Shown: positions 10,941-21,659 of the stretch, one piece after another
How positions within the stretch are numbered: the stretch's first letter is position 1
Layout: each line of letters begins with the position of its first letter
Source: Isoetes taiwanensis
Taxonomy: Eukaryota > Streptophyta > Lycopodiopsida > Isoetales > Isoetaceae
DNA length: 64,000 nucleotides
Assembly: GCA_021234155.1 (NCBI GenBank)
Contig: JAJEKV010000024.1
Location: 13,242,913-13,306,912 of the forward strand
Reading direction: 5' to 3'
The notes under the pieces: generated by a model
The model's input: only the letters and a program-made list of their open reading frames with translations
What the model was told of the DNA's origin: nothing
Database searches by the model: none
Position numbers and translations under genes: made by a program

Positions 10941-12770
10941 CTTCATAATCTTGTAGAATTAAATTTTGCAAGAATTTTGCATGCCTAGATTGATTTTGCA
11001 AGAATTTTGCATCGTAGACTTTAAAATTGGTTGTTTTGTCCTTCATAGCTATGTGAAAACATGCCTCAACCTAATGTATCTGTGTCACCTATGTGCAACA
11101 CAGTTAAATAATGTTTTTCAAAATCCATTATTTTATGTTTTGAGAAACATGGTCAAATAAATTTTTCAAAATCCATTATATTATGTTTTGAGAATAATTT
11201 GCAAGTGTATGCATTCTATTTCCTCTTCGTGTTATCCGGGATGTATATACCAGGACAAAAACAAGGCATGTGTTTGCTGTGATATAATAATTGTCTGCAA
11301 GAAGTGGGCTAGATTGGGCACTGAACTGATTTGCACTTCATAGCTGAGAAAAGCACGGACCATTTTGAATGCCGTTAATGCCATGCCATAAACGTAATAC
11401 ATAGAAAGAAGGCAATCTACTCTAAGTAGATGCCACTTAAAAAAACAAAGACAAAGAAATACTAGAGTAGTAAATGTGCTAGACATCATCATTTTGCTTA
11501 CAATATTTTAAAAACAGCACTCAAGCTCGAAAGAATCTTGTTAAGGATCTTGTTGAGCTAGTCAATTTTTCTTCGGCAATGGCATAAGAGCATATTTACA
11601 GAGGATGTTCTCCCCCTGATGTTTTTGGACTCACGTTCTCTTCTTTAGAGCCCAACATATTTACAAGTTTAGAGACAAAAAGAAAGAAACAGATATCCCA
11701 TGACAAAGAAAAGTAGCAGTTCATGTTCATAAAAATAAAGCAAGATACAGATAAAACTAACCTGGTTCTTGGTGGATTAAAGACAGAGGTAGTCTTTTGA
11801 TTTAAATTCTAACCCATTCTAGTTAGCGACACATAATGCTTGTTAGAATTGAAAAATCAAAAGTAAGGGTAACATGTGCAAACCGAATAGCCGTGTTGAT
11901 TATCCATGCTGATTATCTTGCTGGCTCCGCACAACTTCTATAGTCCCATTTGAGCCAAGCACACTTCAACATACTTGGAAAATTTTATGCTATGCTCTAA
12001 AGAGAAGGCACTTATGTTCTAAGTCATCTTTTATGCCAGAGGAACATGAACATTGCTCTTACCCATGAGTACTCCATACAAAATTTCAGCGTGATATAAA
12101 TCTTTGGAAGAGGTATGAAATTTGCTGCTTTCTGCTTTCCGGGGCTATCTTGCTTTTTACTATACAAAGGCCAACACAACTAGCTTGGATGGTGCCAAAG
12201 TCTCGTGCCCTTGCCCCGAACACCAATGCAACAAGGCAAAAGTGGGAATATTGCCCAAGATTATCAGCCCAAGGTCTTGGATATACACAACACTATTTTG
12301 TGCCAGGTCTTCTTGAGGTGGGCAGAACTATTTCTTAAAGATAGAAACCATCAAACATTTAGAATACATCTTGGTAAATGTTGCAATAAACTCGCCTGTA
12401 CAAGAAGGCCAAAATGTTCTATGTCCAAAAACGAAATCCAATATAGCCGCAACTGCAAAGGCAAAGGCAAATAGCTGCTATCCTCCAAATAGAAAACGAT
12501 TGCAACCTGTTAGAGATGGCTCTATGCTTAGAATCGGCTTAAAAGCCGGCAAGAAAACACAATACGACAAATAGGGTTATCACAAGAAAGGCTTCGCACA
12601 AAATGCAAACCGCAAGCGAACTCCAAATGGCAAATCGTTCTGCAAAAGCATGGCAGATCTAACAAGACAAAAAACAAAGAAAAAGGAGCCAGATTAATAC
12701 TCCTTCAATACACGGCACAAGAAAGGAGAGCCTTTTCACTGTAAGATCGATCTCCGGAACAATGCCATTT
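10941..12770. other. Intergenic, no gene recognised
   Basis: Contains TTTTGCAAGAATTTTGCAT twice (about 10963 and 10992) and the 48-bp tandem pair at 11106-11200. Open stretches around 12120-12570 carry no family motif. Confidence 0.4.
11106..11200. repeat. Tandem duplication of about 48 bp
   Basis: Two adjacent units share TTTTTCAAAATCCATTAT and TTATGTTTTGAGAA with few differences. Confidence 0.75.
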
Positions 12771-12774
12771 GGTA

Positions 12775-12990
12775 TCTCTATGTGAATTTTACGCCTTTTC
12801 TATTTTTGGTGACCGTTGATGCATTAAAATTAATATCTAATGGCAAAGAATACTGCCAACTCAGATTTTACAGATGTGGAAGAGACACGTGGATAGCTTA
12901 GAATTGCAAAGAAGGCTGCAGGCTTGGTTAGGCTGGTGTGCTAAAAAAAAAAAAACTAGCAAAAAGGCACGCCAGAGGCCATAGAAAAAA
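12775..12990. repeat. Dispersed module M, copy 3 (diverged)
   Basis: Has the same order of landmarks as the 10.8- and 21.7-kb copies in weaker form (TCTAATGGCAAAGAA, ACACGTGGATAGCTTAGAATTGCAA, GGCTTGGTTAGGCTGGTGTGC). It then has a run of 13 A and GCAAAAAGGCACGCCAG. The GCGTGC-like and GCACGC segments flanking the A-run form a short inverted repeat. Confidence 0.65.
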
Positions 12991-13142
12991 AAGGCGCATG
13001 AAAATTAGGGCATGGTTATTAGACATGAAAAAATAATTGAATTATATTTGTATTAGGGCAAAATTGTATTGAAATTTATTGTCCATGGTTGAAATAACAT
13101 ATGTTGTTTGGATAGTTTAGATGATGCCCCTCCATTTAAGGT

Positions 13143-13285
13143 AATATAATTACCTTCATAGAAATTATTCTGAATGTGTAGCTGATACAATAGAGCTGGT
13201 GCTTTTGTGATGTGCGTATTGTGATGTGCAGCTGATACAAAAGAGCTGGCACTTTTGTGATGTATGCAGTCTTTAGTAAAGTCTT
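13143..13285. repeat. Dispersed duplication partner of 14733-14872
   Basis: Shares TAATTACCTTCATAGAAATT, TCTGAATGTGTAGCTGATAC and TTTGTGATGTATGCAGTC in the same order with 14733-14872. Inside, GCTGATACAA(A/T)AGAGCTGG is itself tandemly repeated. Confidence 0.8.
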
Positions 13286-14381
13286 AGTAGAATCATCATA
13301 TTATGGAACAACCTTGACAGATGAAACAACTGCTGCTCCCATCATCAAACATCCCTGATGGCACGCTCATATATAAGATAAAGAAGCACAAAATATATTG
13401 GAAACCAAACTGTCTAGAACTTCTGTTGCATATACCAGAAGCTTGAAATCTACGGTCAAAATTTATGATTGCCAGTTTATATATAAGAAGGAATTTCTCG
13501 CTTTAATAACAGCATATGTGGCCCAAATTTACTTGCGCCAAAGGCATAAAATGTCATTTTTGGAAGATCTTCCTGCAATTTCTATGCAGATTGAAGGTTG
13601 CAAACATTACTTCTGTTGTGTCCGGCGTCGAGGTATATAATCATGAAGGTATGCCCAAAAGAAGAAAGGAAATAGCTGGAAACAAGACCCTAGATGCCTT
13701 TGCCATAAAACAGAAATCACGGGATTTTCTACAGGGTCATTATGTGGTAGGAATTCAAGACGATTGCCCAAGACGTCTAAAATCACTACTCCTGAAGAAT
13801 TCAAAATGCAGCCCATATTAGATAACAAATATATCCATTATAATGGGCAAATGCTAGGGGAAGACAATGCAAAATGAGATGCAACTGGCTGCACAAATAC
13901 AGAATCGGAATAATAAAGATCTGTAGGGTATTATAAGGTAACACATCTATAACATGTTTGGAGGTAATTTCTATGCAGGTTGAAGGATGCAAGCATCACT
14001 TCTCTTGTGTCCGGGTCTATTATGGGGGTAATTATGGGTCTATTATGGGGTTCTATTATGGGGACATACTATATGTTGGGGGTAATTTCTATGCAGATTG
14101 AAGGATGCAAGCATCACTTCTCTTGTGTCCGGGTCTATTATGGTCCAAGGGTAATGTGTCTGCAAATTGCTGGAGTGCAGGACTGGATTCCAACAGTCCA
14201 CAAATACAGAATTATAGGGCATGGGGCATCTACAATTTCGTATTCATTTATTGTCTCAAATCCTCCCATGCAAGATTTTACCAAATTCCACCATGCATTC
14301 AAATTGACTTGGACGAGATATAATATTTATTGGTTAATATGAAGTTTGCCAATATGATCATGCACATGTTTGCTATCGCAG

Positions 14382-14582
14382 TAATACGACTTGTTATAAG
14401 TAAAACAACATGATTAAGTTAAAAGTTTAGCTAAGGAATAGACTAATACAACTTGTTAAAAGTTAGAGTAATACAACTTGTTAAAAGTAAAACAACATGA
14501 TTAAGTTAAAAGTTTAGGTGAGGAATAGACTAATACAACTTGTTAAAACTTCAGCAGAGGAATAGACTAATACAACTTGTTA
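14382..14582. repeat. Tandem repeats built on AATACAACTTGTTAAAAG
   Basis: At least five copies of AATACAACTTGTTAA (the first degenerate) are mixed with two copies of AAAACAACATGATTAAGTTA and three of GGAATAGACTAATACAAC. The higher-order unit is about 85 bp. Confidence 0.8.
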
Positions 14583-14732
14583 AGTGATTTCAAAGACTGA
14601 AAATTTTCCAGCTCCATATATGATAAACTACCTGAATGCTATAGTAATCAAATCGTTTATTACAGGTTAGTTATGATTCTAAATGCTTCGATTTCTGCAT
14701 ATATGCATCATTCTCATATCATCCTGGCAAAT

Positions 14733-14872
14733 ATAATTACCTTCATAGAAATTATTCTGAATGTGTAGCTGATACAAAAGAGCTGGTGCTTTTGTGATGT
14801 GCGTATTGTGATATGTAGCTGATACAAAAGACTGGCACTTTTGTGATGTATGCAGTCTTTAGTAAAGTCTAT
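14733..14872. repeat. Dispersed duplication partner of 13143-13285
   Basis: See 13143-13285. The right end runs straight into the fourth copy of the short exon-like segment. Confidence 0.75.
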
Positions 14873-14984
14873 GCAGATTGAAGGATGCAAGCATCACTTC
14901 TGTTATGTCCGGGTCTATTATGGTGCAAGGGTAATGTGTCTGCAAGTTGCTGAAGTGCAGGACTGGAATCCATGGCATAGCAAA

Positions 14985-15103
14985 GAGAGTGGGGGCCATG
15001 AGCAATAGCGGCAAGCAAGGCCAAAAGGCTAGCCACGCATATAAGAAGTTGTTGCACCATGGTCAAATATCTTAGTTGCATGTCAACTTTAAAGGATTGC
15101 CTG
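14985..15103. repeat. Duplication partner of 16279-16398
   Basis: Shares AGAGTGG(A/G)GGCCA and a near-identical stretch through ATATCTTAGTTGCATGTCAA and CTTTAAAGGATTGCCT with 16279-16398. A second shared segment is at 13870-13940 and 16136-16206 (TGGCTGCACAAATACAGAAT). These pairs bracket the dynein fragment. Confidence 0.75.
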
Positions 15104-15311
15104 GTTGGGAGCCAAAAGAGGGAGATGAAGAGGAGAAAAAGGCTTGCAGAAAAAGGGCAAGGCTGCCATGCGTTTAGTTCAAATTTGTATGCTTCACTTG
15201 CAAAATCAAGGCCTCTACTTGAGAGACTAGAAGCATGAACCTCCAAATTCATGCTCACAGCAATGTTTTTTATTAGCTATGTTTTTTATTAGCTGACATG
15301 CTTATGTACAG

Positions 15312-15957
15312 GACCGAGGCGAGATAGACCTTGTTGAATGGCGTTCCTTCTTACAAGTTCTTCTGGTACGATAGAATTTAAACCAAATCCTGCACCAGAA
15401 TGGTTTATTGCCAGTGAGTGCCTTTTAGACTGTTTCGTCTTTCATGCATGACAGCCAGCCAAAATTCGTGTTTTCTTGCAGTCATGGAAAGATATTCAAA
15501 GCCTTAGCAAGCTTTATAACTTTCAAGGCTTTGATGACCATCTTGTGGAGAATATTGAGCATTACAGAAAGTACTTTGATAGTTCAGAAGCTCATAGGCA
15601 GCAGCTTGCTGGTGAATGGAATGAAAAGTTAAATATGATTCAGAAGTTCTTAGTATTGAGATGTTTAAGAGTTGCCAAAGCTTTCCTTGGCATTCAAGTA
15701 TGCCAACATTTCTAAGTGGTTCTCATCATTTTTCATTTAGATACAGCTGTCTAATGATGATTTCTTTACAGGATTTTGTGTCAACAAACTTGGGGCAATG
15801 TTTTATTGAGCCACCAGCATTTGATCTCGCTTCATGTTACAAAGATGGACCAAACTCATCACCTCTCATATTTGTCCTTTCCTCTAGAGCTGACCCAATG
15901 GCAGATCTTTTGAAGCTAGCTGAAGAGATGCAATTTACAAAAAAGTTTGAGAAGGTT
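15312..15957 (+). pseudogene. Dynein heavy chain fragment (three exons)
   Basis: Exon 1 (15312-15413, after TACAG) reads EIDLVEWRSFL and, after a frame change, PNPAPEWFI. Intron 15414-15481 (GTGAGT...GCAG). Exon 2 (15482-15697) reads SWKDIQSLSKLYNF and ends LRCLRVAKAFLGIQ. Intron 15698-15771 (GTATGC...ACAG). Exon 3 (15772 to about 15957) has GQCFIEPPAFDL and PLIFVLSSRADPM. These match the stalk-to-AAA5/AAA6 part of dynein heavy chains (W...NPAPEW, RCLRPDK, FIEPPPFDL, PLIFVLSPGADP). Introns are kept, so the copy arose at DNA level. The frameshift in exon 1 and absence of the rest of this very large gene (over 4000 codons) make it a pseudogene fragment. An axonemal origin would fit a plant with motile sperm. 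Confidence 0.87.
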
Positions 15958-16278
15958 TTGTAAAAAAGGATGCTAATCCTCGTGTGTAAGTAAGAATGCA
16001 AATCACCAAGTTAAAACAAATTTTCTTCTTATAAAACCAGTTTTCCCTTGGACAAGGACAGGGACCCAAGGCCGAAAGTTGTTGGCATTGGGCACGGACT
16101 GTAGTAAAAAGGCAGGGCTGCCACGCATTTAGTTCAAATGAAAAATCACATGGAAGTGGCTGCACAAATACAGAATCAGAATAATGAAGATCTGTGGTAT
16201 TATAAGGCCAGCAAGAGCATAAGCTCTCCAAGCATAGAGTGATGAAGGTATACCCAAGCAAGGCAAAAAGCCTAGTCA

Positions 16279-16398
16279 ACAGAGTGGAGGCCAGGAGCAA
16301 GAGTGGCATGCAAGGCAAAAAGGCTAGTCACACATATAAGAAGTTGCTGCACCATGGTCAGATATCTTAGTTGCATGTCAACTTTAAAGGATTGCCTT
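16279..16398. repeat. Duplication partner of 14985-15103
   Basis: See 14985-15103. Both copies are diverged by roughly a tenth of positions, so the duplication is not recent. Confidence 0.75.
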
Positions 16399-16634
16399 CT
16401 AGCTATATGTGTGTATCTAGCAACCTGACCCTGTAAACAATCATAATTAAAAAAAATGGAGCATATGTACCTACAAACACAGAATTATAGGGCATGGGGC
16501 ATCTATAATTTGCTAACAGATCGCACAAATACTACTAATATGGCTCTTGCTACTTCATTATTTTCTGCTCTGGTACAGAAATTTTCAATTGCATGTACAT
16601 GCACCAAAGATCAGACAAAATAGAATGAGAATGA

Positions 16635-16976
16635 GAATGAGAATGGGTGAAAGCATGCTAGGGTGTACCATCTAAAGTACTTTTTAGGGAGTGCAAAACT
16701 ACCCAGAAAAGTACCCAGCATTGGGTACTGGGAACTTGCATAAATGCTGCAATAAATAATAAGTTTGAGAGTTAATCCATTTATATTAGTGTCTAATAGT
16801 ATTGTTATCCTCTAATACTATAGATTGACATATTATTGACCTTCAATTCAAAAATTTTCAATTGATTTTAATGGAAAGAAAAAACAGAAAGTACCAGTTT
16901 TAAAAGTACCCAGTGTAGGTACTTTTGAGGGTTCCAAAAGTGGTACACCGTAGCATGCTTTTACCCGAATGAGAAT
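16635..16976. mobile_element. Mutator-like MITE with 10-bp target duplication
   Basis: Element at 16645-16966 (322 bp). The terminal inverted repeats of about 26 bp begin GGGTGAAAGCATGCTAGGG on the left and, inverted, GGGTAAAAGCATGCTACGG on the right, both continuing into GTGTACCA. The flanking direct repeats GAATGAGAAT are at 16635-16644 and 16967-16976; 9-11 bp duplications are typical of Mutator-like elements. The interior has inverted GTACCCAG / CTGGGTAC motifs and no coding capacity. It landed in the ATTCTC-type tail of the minus-strand LINE, so part of the repeated flank may be pre-existing microsatellite. Confidence 0.8.
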
Positions 16977-16995
16977 GATTTTTTATCGTCCACTG

Positions 16996-17009
16996 AGGCC
17001 AATCGGCCT
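16996..17009 (-). other. LINE 3'-end hairpin (LINE D)
   Basis: On the minus strand AGGCC-GATT-GGCCT: 5-bp stem and 4-nt loop. It is followed by CAGTGGACGATAAAAAA and the ATTCTC tail. Confidence 0.7.
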
Positions 17010-17036
17010 ATGGGACCCACAAGGAGCGCAACAAAC

Positions 17037-17105
17037 TTATTACTGTCCGGGTTAAAAAACCCCCGCCCCGAAGGGTTTTCGAGGGAAAAACCGTGACAGT
17101 AATAA
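17037..17105. repeat. Inverted repeat in the LINE D 3' UTR
   Basis: Arms TTATTACTGTC (17037-17047) and GACAGTAATAA (17095-17105) are perfect complements. They enclose a C/G-rich centre with GGGTTAAAAAACCC and a second A-run flanked by CGAGGG. Confidence 0.75.
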
Positions 17106-18719
17106 GAATGCTGTCAAACTGTACAAGTATACATCAATGTATATACACATGTCAAGTGTGTGCCCGAGGACATAGCTGATCTCGCATGTCCATAACCTCC
17201 TGAAGGTATGATCCCAGCACCCGTACGGATGCTGTGCTCAATGTCACATGTAATGGCTGGCCAGGCCTGACCAACTCAGCATAGCGCGTCCGAATTTGAT
17301 CATATGCTGGGCAACTTTGAAGGGTATGAGATTCATCCTCAATGACTCCCATTTGGCAGCATTGACAGAGCCTGTCCTGGCGTGGCTCACCAATCCATCT
17401 GCCCCTCTCAATTCGAAGATGATGTGCCCGCGTGGAGGCAATGAGTCTGCGCCTTTTCATGGGCAAGTGGGTACGCAGGTAGCATTGCGGGCCTCGTTCC
17501 AATGTGGGATTTATGTGGCGCTGATAGTGTGCTGTCTTGACATGTTCAAGGGCATTGGCATCCCAAAGCTTGTTGAGTAAGCAAGCGTCAAGATATTGCC
17601 TCAAGCTATGATGATCTGCCTCTGTTTGCATATGTATGCACCTGTGCTCCTGCACATTCTATCTAGCCAACCATTGAGCTCTCTTTTCCCTCCAAAGGGC
17701 CTTGAGGGCCATGGCCCCATTGCCATGGTATAAGCTAGTTTAGGGAGGCGGGCATCGTCCATATTGACCACCTTCCGAAAATAGACAATGTGGCGATCAA
17801 GGGGCCCTCTCGAAGAGGCAAGAATCTGTCTCCTACAAGAGAATTTGATATGGGGTGTGGACTTCACCCCTAGTGCTCGCACTAAGAAGGCTTTCACGGA
17901 CTGCTCCAAGTCATTCCAAGTAGCAAGTGATACTACAGGGCCCCATACTTCCACCCCGTATAAAAGGACAGGCTCTACTAAGACCTTGAACAGGTGTGAC
18001 TGATGGGCCCAATCATACAACTCCGCTCTATGACTATTGTTTTGCATTGCATATAGTGCCTTCCAGCCTGCCGTCACTCGTAGCCGTATGGATGTGTCCT
18101 AGTGCATAGTAGAAAGAAACTCCACTCCCAAATACTTGTATGTGGATGCAACTTCCACATTCTGGCCTTGGTAACTGAAGGAGGGGACCCTCGGCTGACG
18201 TGAAGATGATATGAAAACCACCTTAGTCTTGGCGGGGTTGACGCGCATATCGGTCGCTTGGCGGGGAATGTGTCGGGGCATCGAGATGTCGTTGCATGTC
18301 TCCTGGTGTGTAAGCTAGGAGGTCCACATCATCAGCATATATTAACTGTCTGATGATCTGATAGAGAAGGTGAGCTCCATGCTCCATCGCCCCTATTATC
18401 AGCAAGCCAGCTCTCCAATTGATCAATGTAAAGCCCAAACAATGTTGGGGAGAGAGGGCATCCCTGACGAACCCCGATACTACTATCAAATGGTTGGCTT
18501 GTTTGCGCGCAACCGGCCCGAACATCTTTCATATAGCAGATAATCGCATTACGCAAATCTCACAGGAACCCCCGGTGCAGTCTTGCCCATAGTTTTTCCC
18601 GAGGCACAATGTGTCAAACGCGCCCAGAAAAATCTACAAACCAACAATATAGATCCTAACGGCGGTTCCTGATGTCTTCAGTCAGAGTTCGCAACGTGAA
18701 AATGTGGTCAATGGCTGAG

Positions 18720-19480
18720 TGTCGGTGCGAATCCCCGCCGGGTGAGGGCCCGCACCTCTCACGCCGCCTCCCGTCAGCCCGGCCAACCACCGCTTTCGAG
18801 AATCCCAAAGAAGCGGTTTTGCAAACACCGAACCGACCATGATTGTTGGTGGTGGTCGGGCAAAGTGTGGGTCACCCGCCTTATAGATGGAAACAACTCG
18901 CTATTGGTCCACTGCGCAGGGGAAGCCTTCCTATGATGCCTTGTTGAACAAGGCACAAGACGGTATTATGGACGGCCCCGCCCACTTAAGCAATTACTCG
19001 GCCCGCATACCATCCAAGTCCGGGGCTTTCCCATTGGCAAGGCGCCGTAAGCCTTGTTCCACGCTCGAATCTGTGATTTCCAAAGATCGGGCCTTCTTGC
19101 AAGGGTAATGCCGCATGTGCACCCCGAGGGTTATATAGCTGTTGCAAGTATTGCCTCCACCGCTTTCGGGAGTGATATTCCCGTGGGCTGTACTTGGCTT
19201 TCTAAGAACCCTTCGCCTTTAAGGTCCCGGGGGGTGACGTTCGGGAGGTAAAACATTTCCCTTTGATGCTTTGCAATGTACCCGGCTTTCTTAGCTTTAA
19301 GGAAGATGCGATGCTTGACCGCATGTGGGGGTGAAAAGCGTGGTGCGTGACTTGGCGAGCCGGCGTTTGTGTTCCTTGCACTCGCATCAAACCATTGATT
19401 ACGTGGGAAGGTTGTGTTCTTGGAGGTCCGTCAGCGGGCGGGTTATCCCAAAGCACCTCTATGCGCTTGATCCTAAGCAC
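18720..19480. other. Block depleted of CAG/CTG and rich in CG inside LINE D
   Basis: About 760 bp contain only seven CAG or CTG triplets, with many CCG/CGG, while the flanking LINE sequence has many CAG/CTG. The protein reading is broken every few codons here although motifs can still be recognised. The pattern matches that seen between duplicated copies elsewhere in the window (see findings). Confidence 0.55.
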
Positions 19481-20497
19481 ATCGGTCCGGTAGGCTGTCA
19501 CATTTGCTCTAGTGTAGGATATTACAAAATTTCTGTCAGGTCATCTATAAGCATCTGGGCATAAGCCCCTGCATGTTCATAATCCAATCGCAGCTGAGGC
19601 ATGTGAGGAGTTGTTGCACCGGGGGTTCGCACAACCTGCCAAGCCAACTTCAAGTAAAGTGGTAAGTGGTCTGAGTCGATCTCTTCATCCCGATTAGTTG
19701 TTCCCACCTGAAAGTGCTTGATGACATGCATATCCTGCTCAGGCACCAACACATAGTCCACCACACTAGATCCGCCCCCCTGGTTTTCCTGCCTACAAGT
19801 GCTCTTGCGGGTGGAAGGCCACTGTGCCAATCCATTGCAGATTACTAGGTCAAAGATACTGCAGAGCAAAAGCAACTGTCGACCATAGCGCGTGACCTGA
19901 TTGTCATCTGATGTCCGTGGCCAAGCTCCTTCTGCAGGACGCAATCGCAATATAGAATGAAGATAAAGAAGGCTGGAACAAGCCACATGCTTGGTAGCTT
20001 GTCGTGCAACATGGGCTAATATGCATCATTAAATGTCCGCCCCATATTTTGCAAATGTTATCATTCAAGTCTACCTCTCTGCTTACTCTGGCTTAGATCC
20101 CAATTGTATTACTATATCAATGTACTGTCAATGTCAAGGACATCTCCAATATAGATAACTCCCAATGCTGGCTTAGATCCCAATTGTGTTAGCATATCAG
20201 CATAGTTGCACTGTCAATGATGTCTCTAATATGGCAAACTCTTAATGCCACGTGATATCGTACAAAGGATCTATATTTTGGGCATAACATTGTGTTCATG
20301 AAGTTCAAAATGCATCAAATGGAACAATGAATAGTGGAAGCAGTCATGATGAACCACTAACAAACCCCTTGAATGCCGCACAATATGAAAGTACTGCCTG
20401 AATTTTTGCTGAATTCCTCATTTCTTTTAGCTTTATCTTAGCATCACAGCCTTTTACACACATAAAATTTCTAAAAAGCTTTCTCATATTGGTTGTC

Positions 20498-20900
20498 TTA
20501 GTTTTTGGTAATGGCCCTTTCCACAGATTTGCAAGCATCTTTAAGGCTAGATACAAGGTCTTCAAGCTCCTCTACACTGCAAACAAATTCAAGCTCTTCA
20601 GATGTTCCCATGTCTAAGGAGCTATTTAATTTGACAGTATACTGAAGCTCCCTTTCTGCCTGATCCCCCAAGTCCCAGTAATCAAGACTCCAATCTACAC
20701 CTTTCAGTCTCAGCATTGCAGAATAATTTGCATTCACTGCCAACAAAGCTCTCAATTCTTCCCTTTTGCTTTGAAAGACAATGCTAACTACTTTAACCCT
20801 ACAATCAGGAAAGGCACAATCTTGGTTGAGAAACTTACCTACATCTTCTATCGATGAGTCTTGTTTTGCTGCTTCAATGTAGAAACAGACTAATGCCGAA
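20498..20900 (-). pseudogene. COMMD3-like fragment (COMM domain)
   Basis: The minus-strand frame reads FYIEAAKQDSSIEDVGKFL, then VDWSLDYWDLGDQAER, then FVCSVEELEDLVSSLKDACK and a stop after AITKN. The COMM domain of COMMD3 has this layout: V(D/E)WRLDY..., F(S)C...EQLQDLV(G)KLKDA(A/C)KS(L/V)ERA. COMMD proteins work in the Commander endosomal recycling complex. Only the part from the middle of the N-terminal helical domain to the end is present. The upstream end is a small tandem duplication (AACAGACTAATGCCGAATAA twice, 20880-20940) fused to an aminoacylase-like segment (QDMKCVG, about 20960-20940). It is part of a minus-strand chimera with 21335-21640. Confidence 0.75.
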
Positions 20901-21334
20901 TAAATGCGTTTAATGAACAGACTAATGCCGAATAAACGCCTACACACTTCATATCCTGTGCAACTCTAGCACCAGAGCTCTAGAACTGATCTGGACATTG
21001 AAAGCATCCATGTTGGGCCCATTTTTCATCCTTTTTGCTGCAAAAACTGCTACTGCCTTGAACTCCGAGGGTAAAGAAAAATCTTAGCCCTGTTCTTCAC
21101 AGCAGATGAGATGAATCAATCATAAACAGAAGGCATTATATTGCAGGAAAAGATTTGTTATCATTCAAGCAATACCTTAACGATTCTAACTCTGTTCTTC
21201 CAAATTGGAGCGCTAATGATTCGCACCCATGTGACTAGATTGGGGTGCAATGCGACAGATCAAAAAGGGTGACGTCTTTGTAAGTTTCCGATTCCTTTCT
21301 AACTTGCATTTGGATAATTAGCTGAGCAAAACCA
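20900..21334. other. Linker inside the ACY1-COMMD3 chimera
   Basis: On the minus strand, about 20970-20940 reads VAQDMKCVGV, matching the aminoacylase-1 segment after the metal-site loop (GTQDMKCVG). The remainder shows no recognised coding sequence. Confidence 0.45.
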
Positions 21335-21640
21335 TTATTTCAGAAACTTGCCCTCCCGGCATCTTGTGTAGCATAAATATTGCCTTCTGAATCCATAAAG
21401 GCCCTAAATGGTTCATGCTCCCATTTTGCAGCCTCGGCCGGAACCACATCCAGGCCGATTGAAGAAGCTTTTTCCAGAATAAAGTCGACAGAGGGACCAT
21501 AGTCAAGATTGGGATGAACACAATGGATACGAAGATAAGACCTGAATCGCTCCACAGCTGCGGCATCTTCGATTGATTTGGTGGTAGAACCAGGCTCTGC
21601 TTCAATTTCTTTTGCCCTAGAAAAACATAACTCAATAGGA
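21335..21640 (-). pseudogene. Aminoacylase-1 (M20 family) N-terminal fragment
   Basis: The frame AKEIEAEPGSTTKSIEDAAA leads into VERFRSYLRIHCVHPNLDYG, then VDFILEKASSIGLDVVPAEA, then KWEHEPFRAFMDSEGNIYAT. The first part is the N-terminal helix of ACY1-type enzymes (RF-x-YLRI-x-T-x-HP-x-PDY). The second is the DVVPAE-x-KW-x-HPF...GNIYARGTQD loop that carries metal ligands. In intact enzymes about 40 residues lie between them, including the HxD metal motif; here they are fused directly, so an exon or internal segment is missing. No in-frame ATG precedes it and a stop follows soon after. It sits directly downstream, in the minus sense, of module M copy 4. ACY1 normally hydrolyses N-acyl amino acids in the cytosol; this copy cannot. 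Confidence 0.8.
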
Positions 21641-21659
21641 GGAAAACGGCCCGATGGAA

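Larger units (their letters stand above)
13577..14960 (+). repeat. Four copies of a short exon-like segment
   Basis: TCTATGCAGATTGAAGGATG and the following CAAGCATCACTTCT...GTCCGGGTCTATTATGG occur near 13581, 13971, 14092 and 14869. The last two continue further into GGGTAATGTGTCTGCAA. The frame around 14090 reads MQIEGCKHHFSCVRVYYG, but I recognise no family. Copies differ by a few per cent, so this is an older local duplication series. Confidence 0.6.
16977..19990 (-). mobile_element. LINE D: degenerate non-LTR retrotransposon
   Basis: In minus-strand order: endonuclease C-terminus (19986-19522, GGGSSVVDYVL and SDHLPLYLKL); a garbled linker and RT fingers (about 19480-18560, with KAPDLDGMRAE); RT palm with GVRQGCPLSPTLFGLY (about 18490-18430) and IYADDVDLLA (about 18345-18315); thumb with YKYLGVEF (about 18140) and LYGVEVWGP (about 17950); and the terminal zinc knuckle C-x2-C...H...C (about 17370-17310). 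Stops and frameshifts are frequent. The 5' part (ORF1 and the endonuclease N-terminus) is missing. The 3' UTR holds an 11-bp inverted repeat (17037-17105) and the terminal hairpin (16996-17009), and ends in an ATTCTC-like tail now split by the MITE. Confidence 0.88.
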
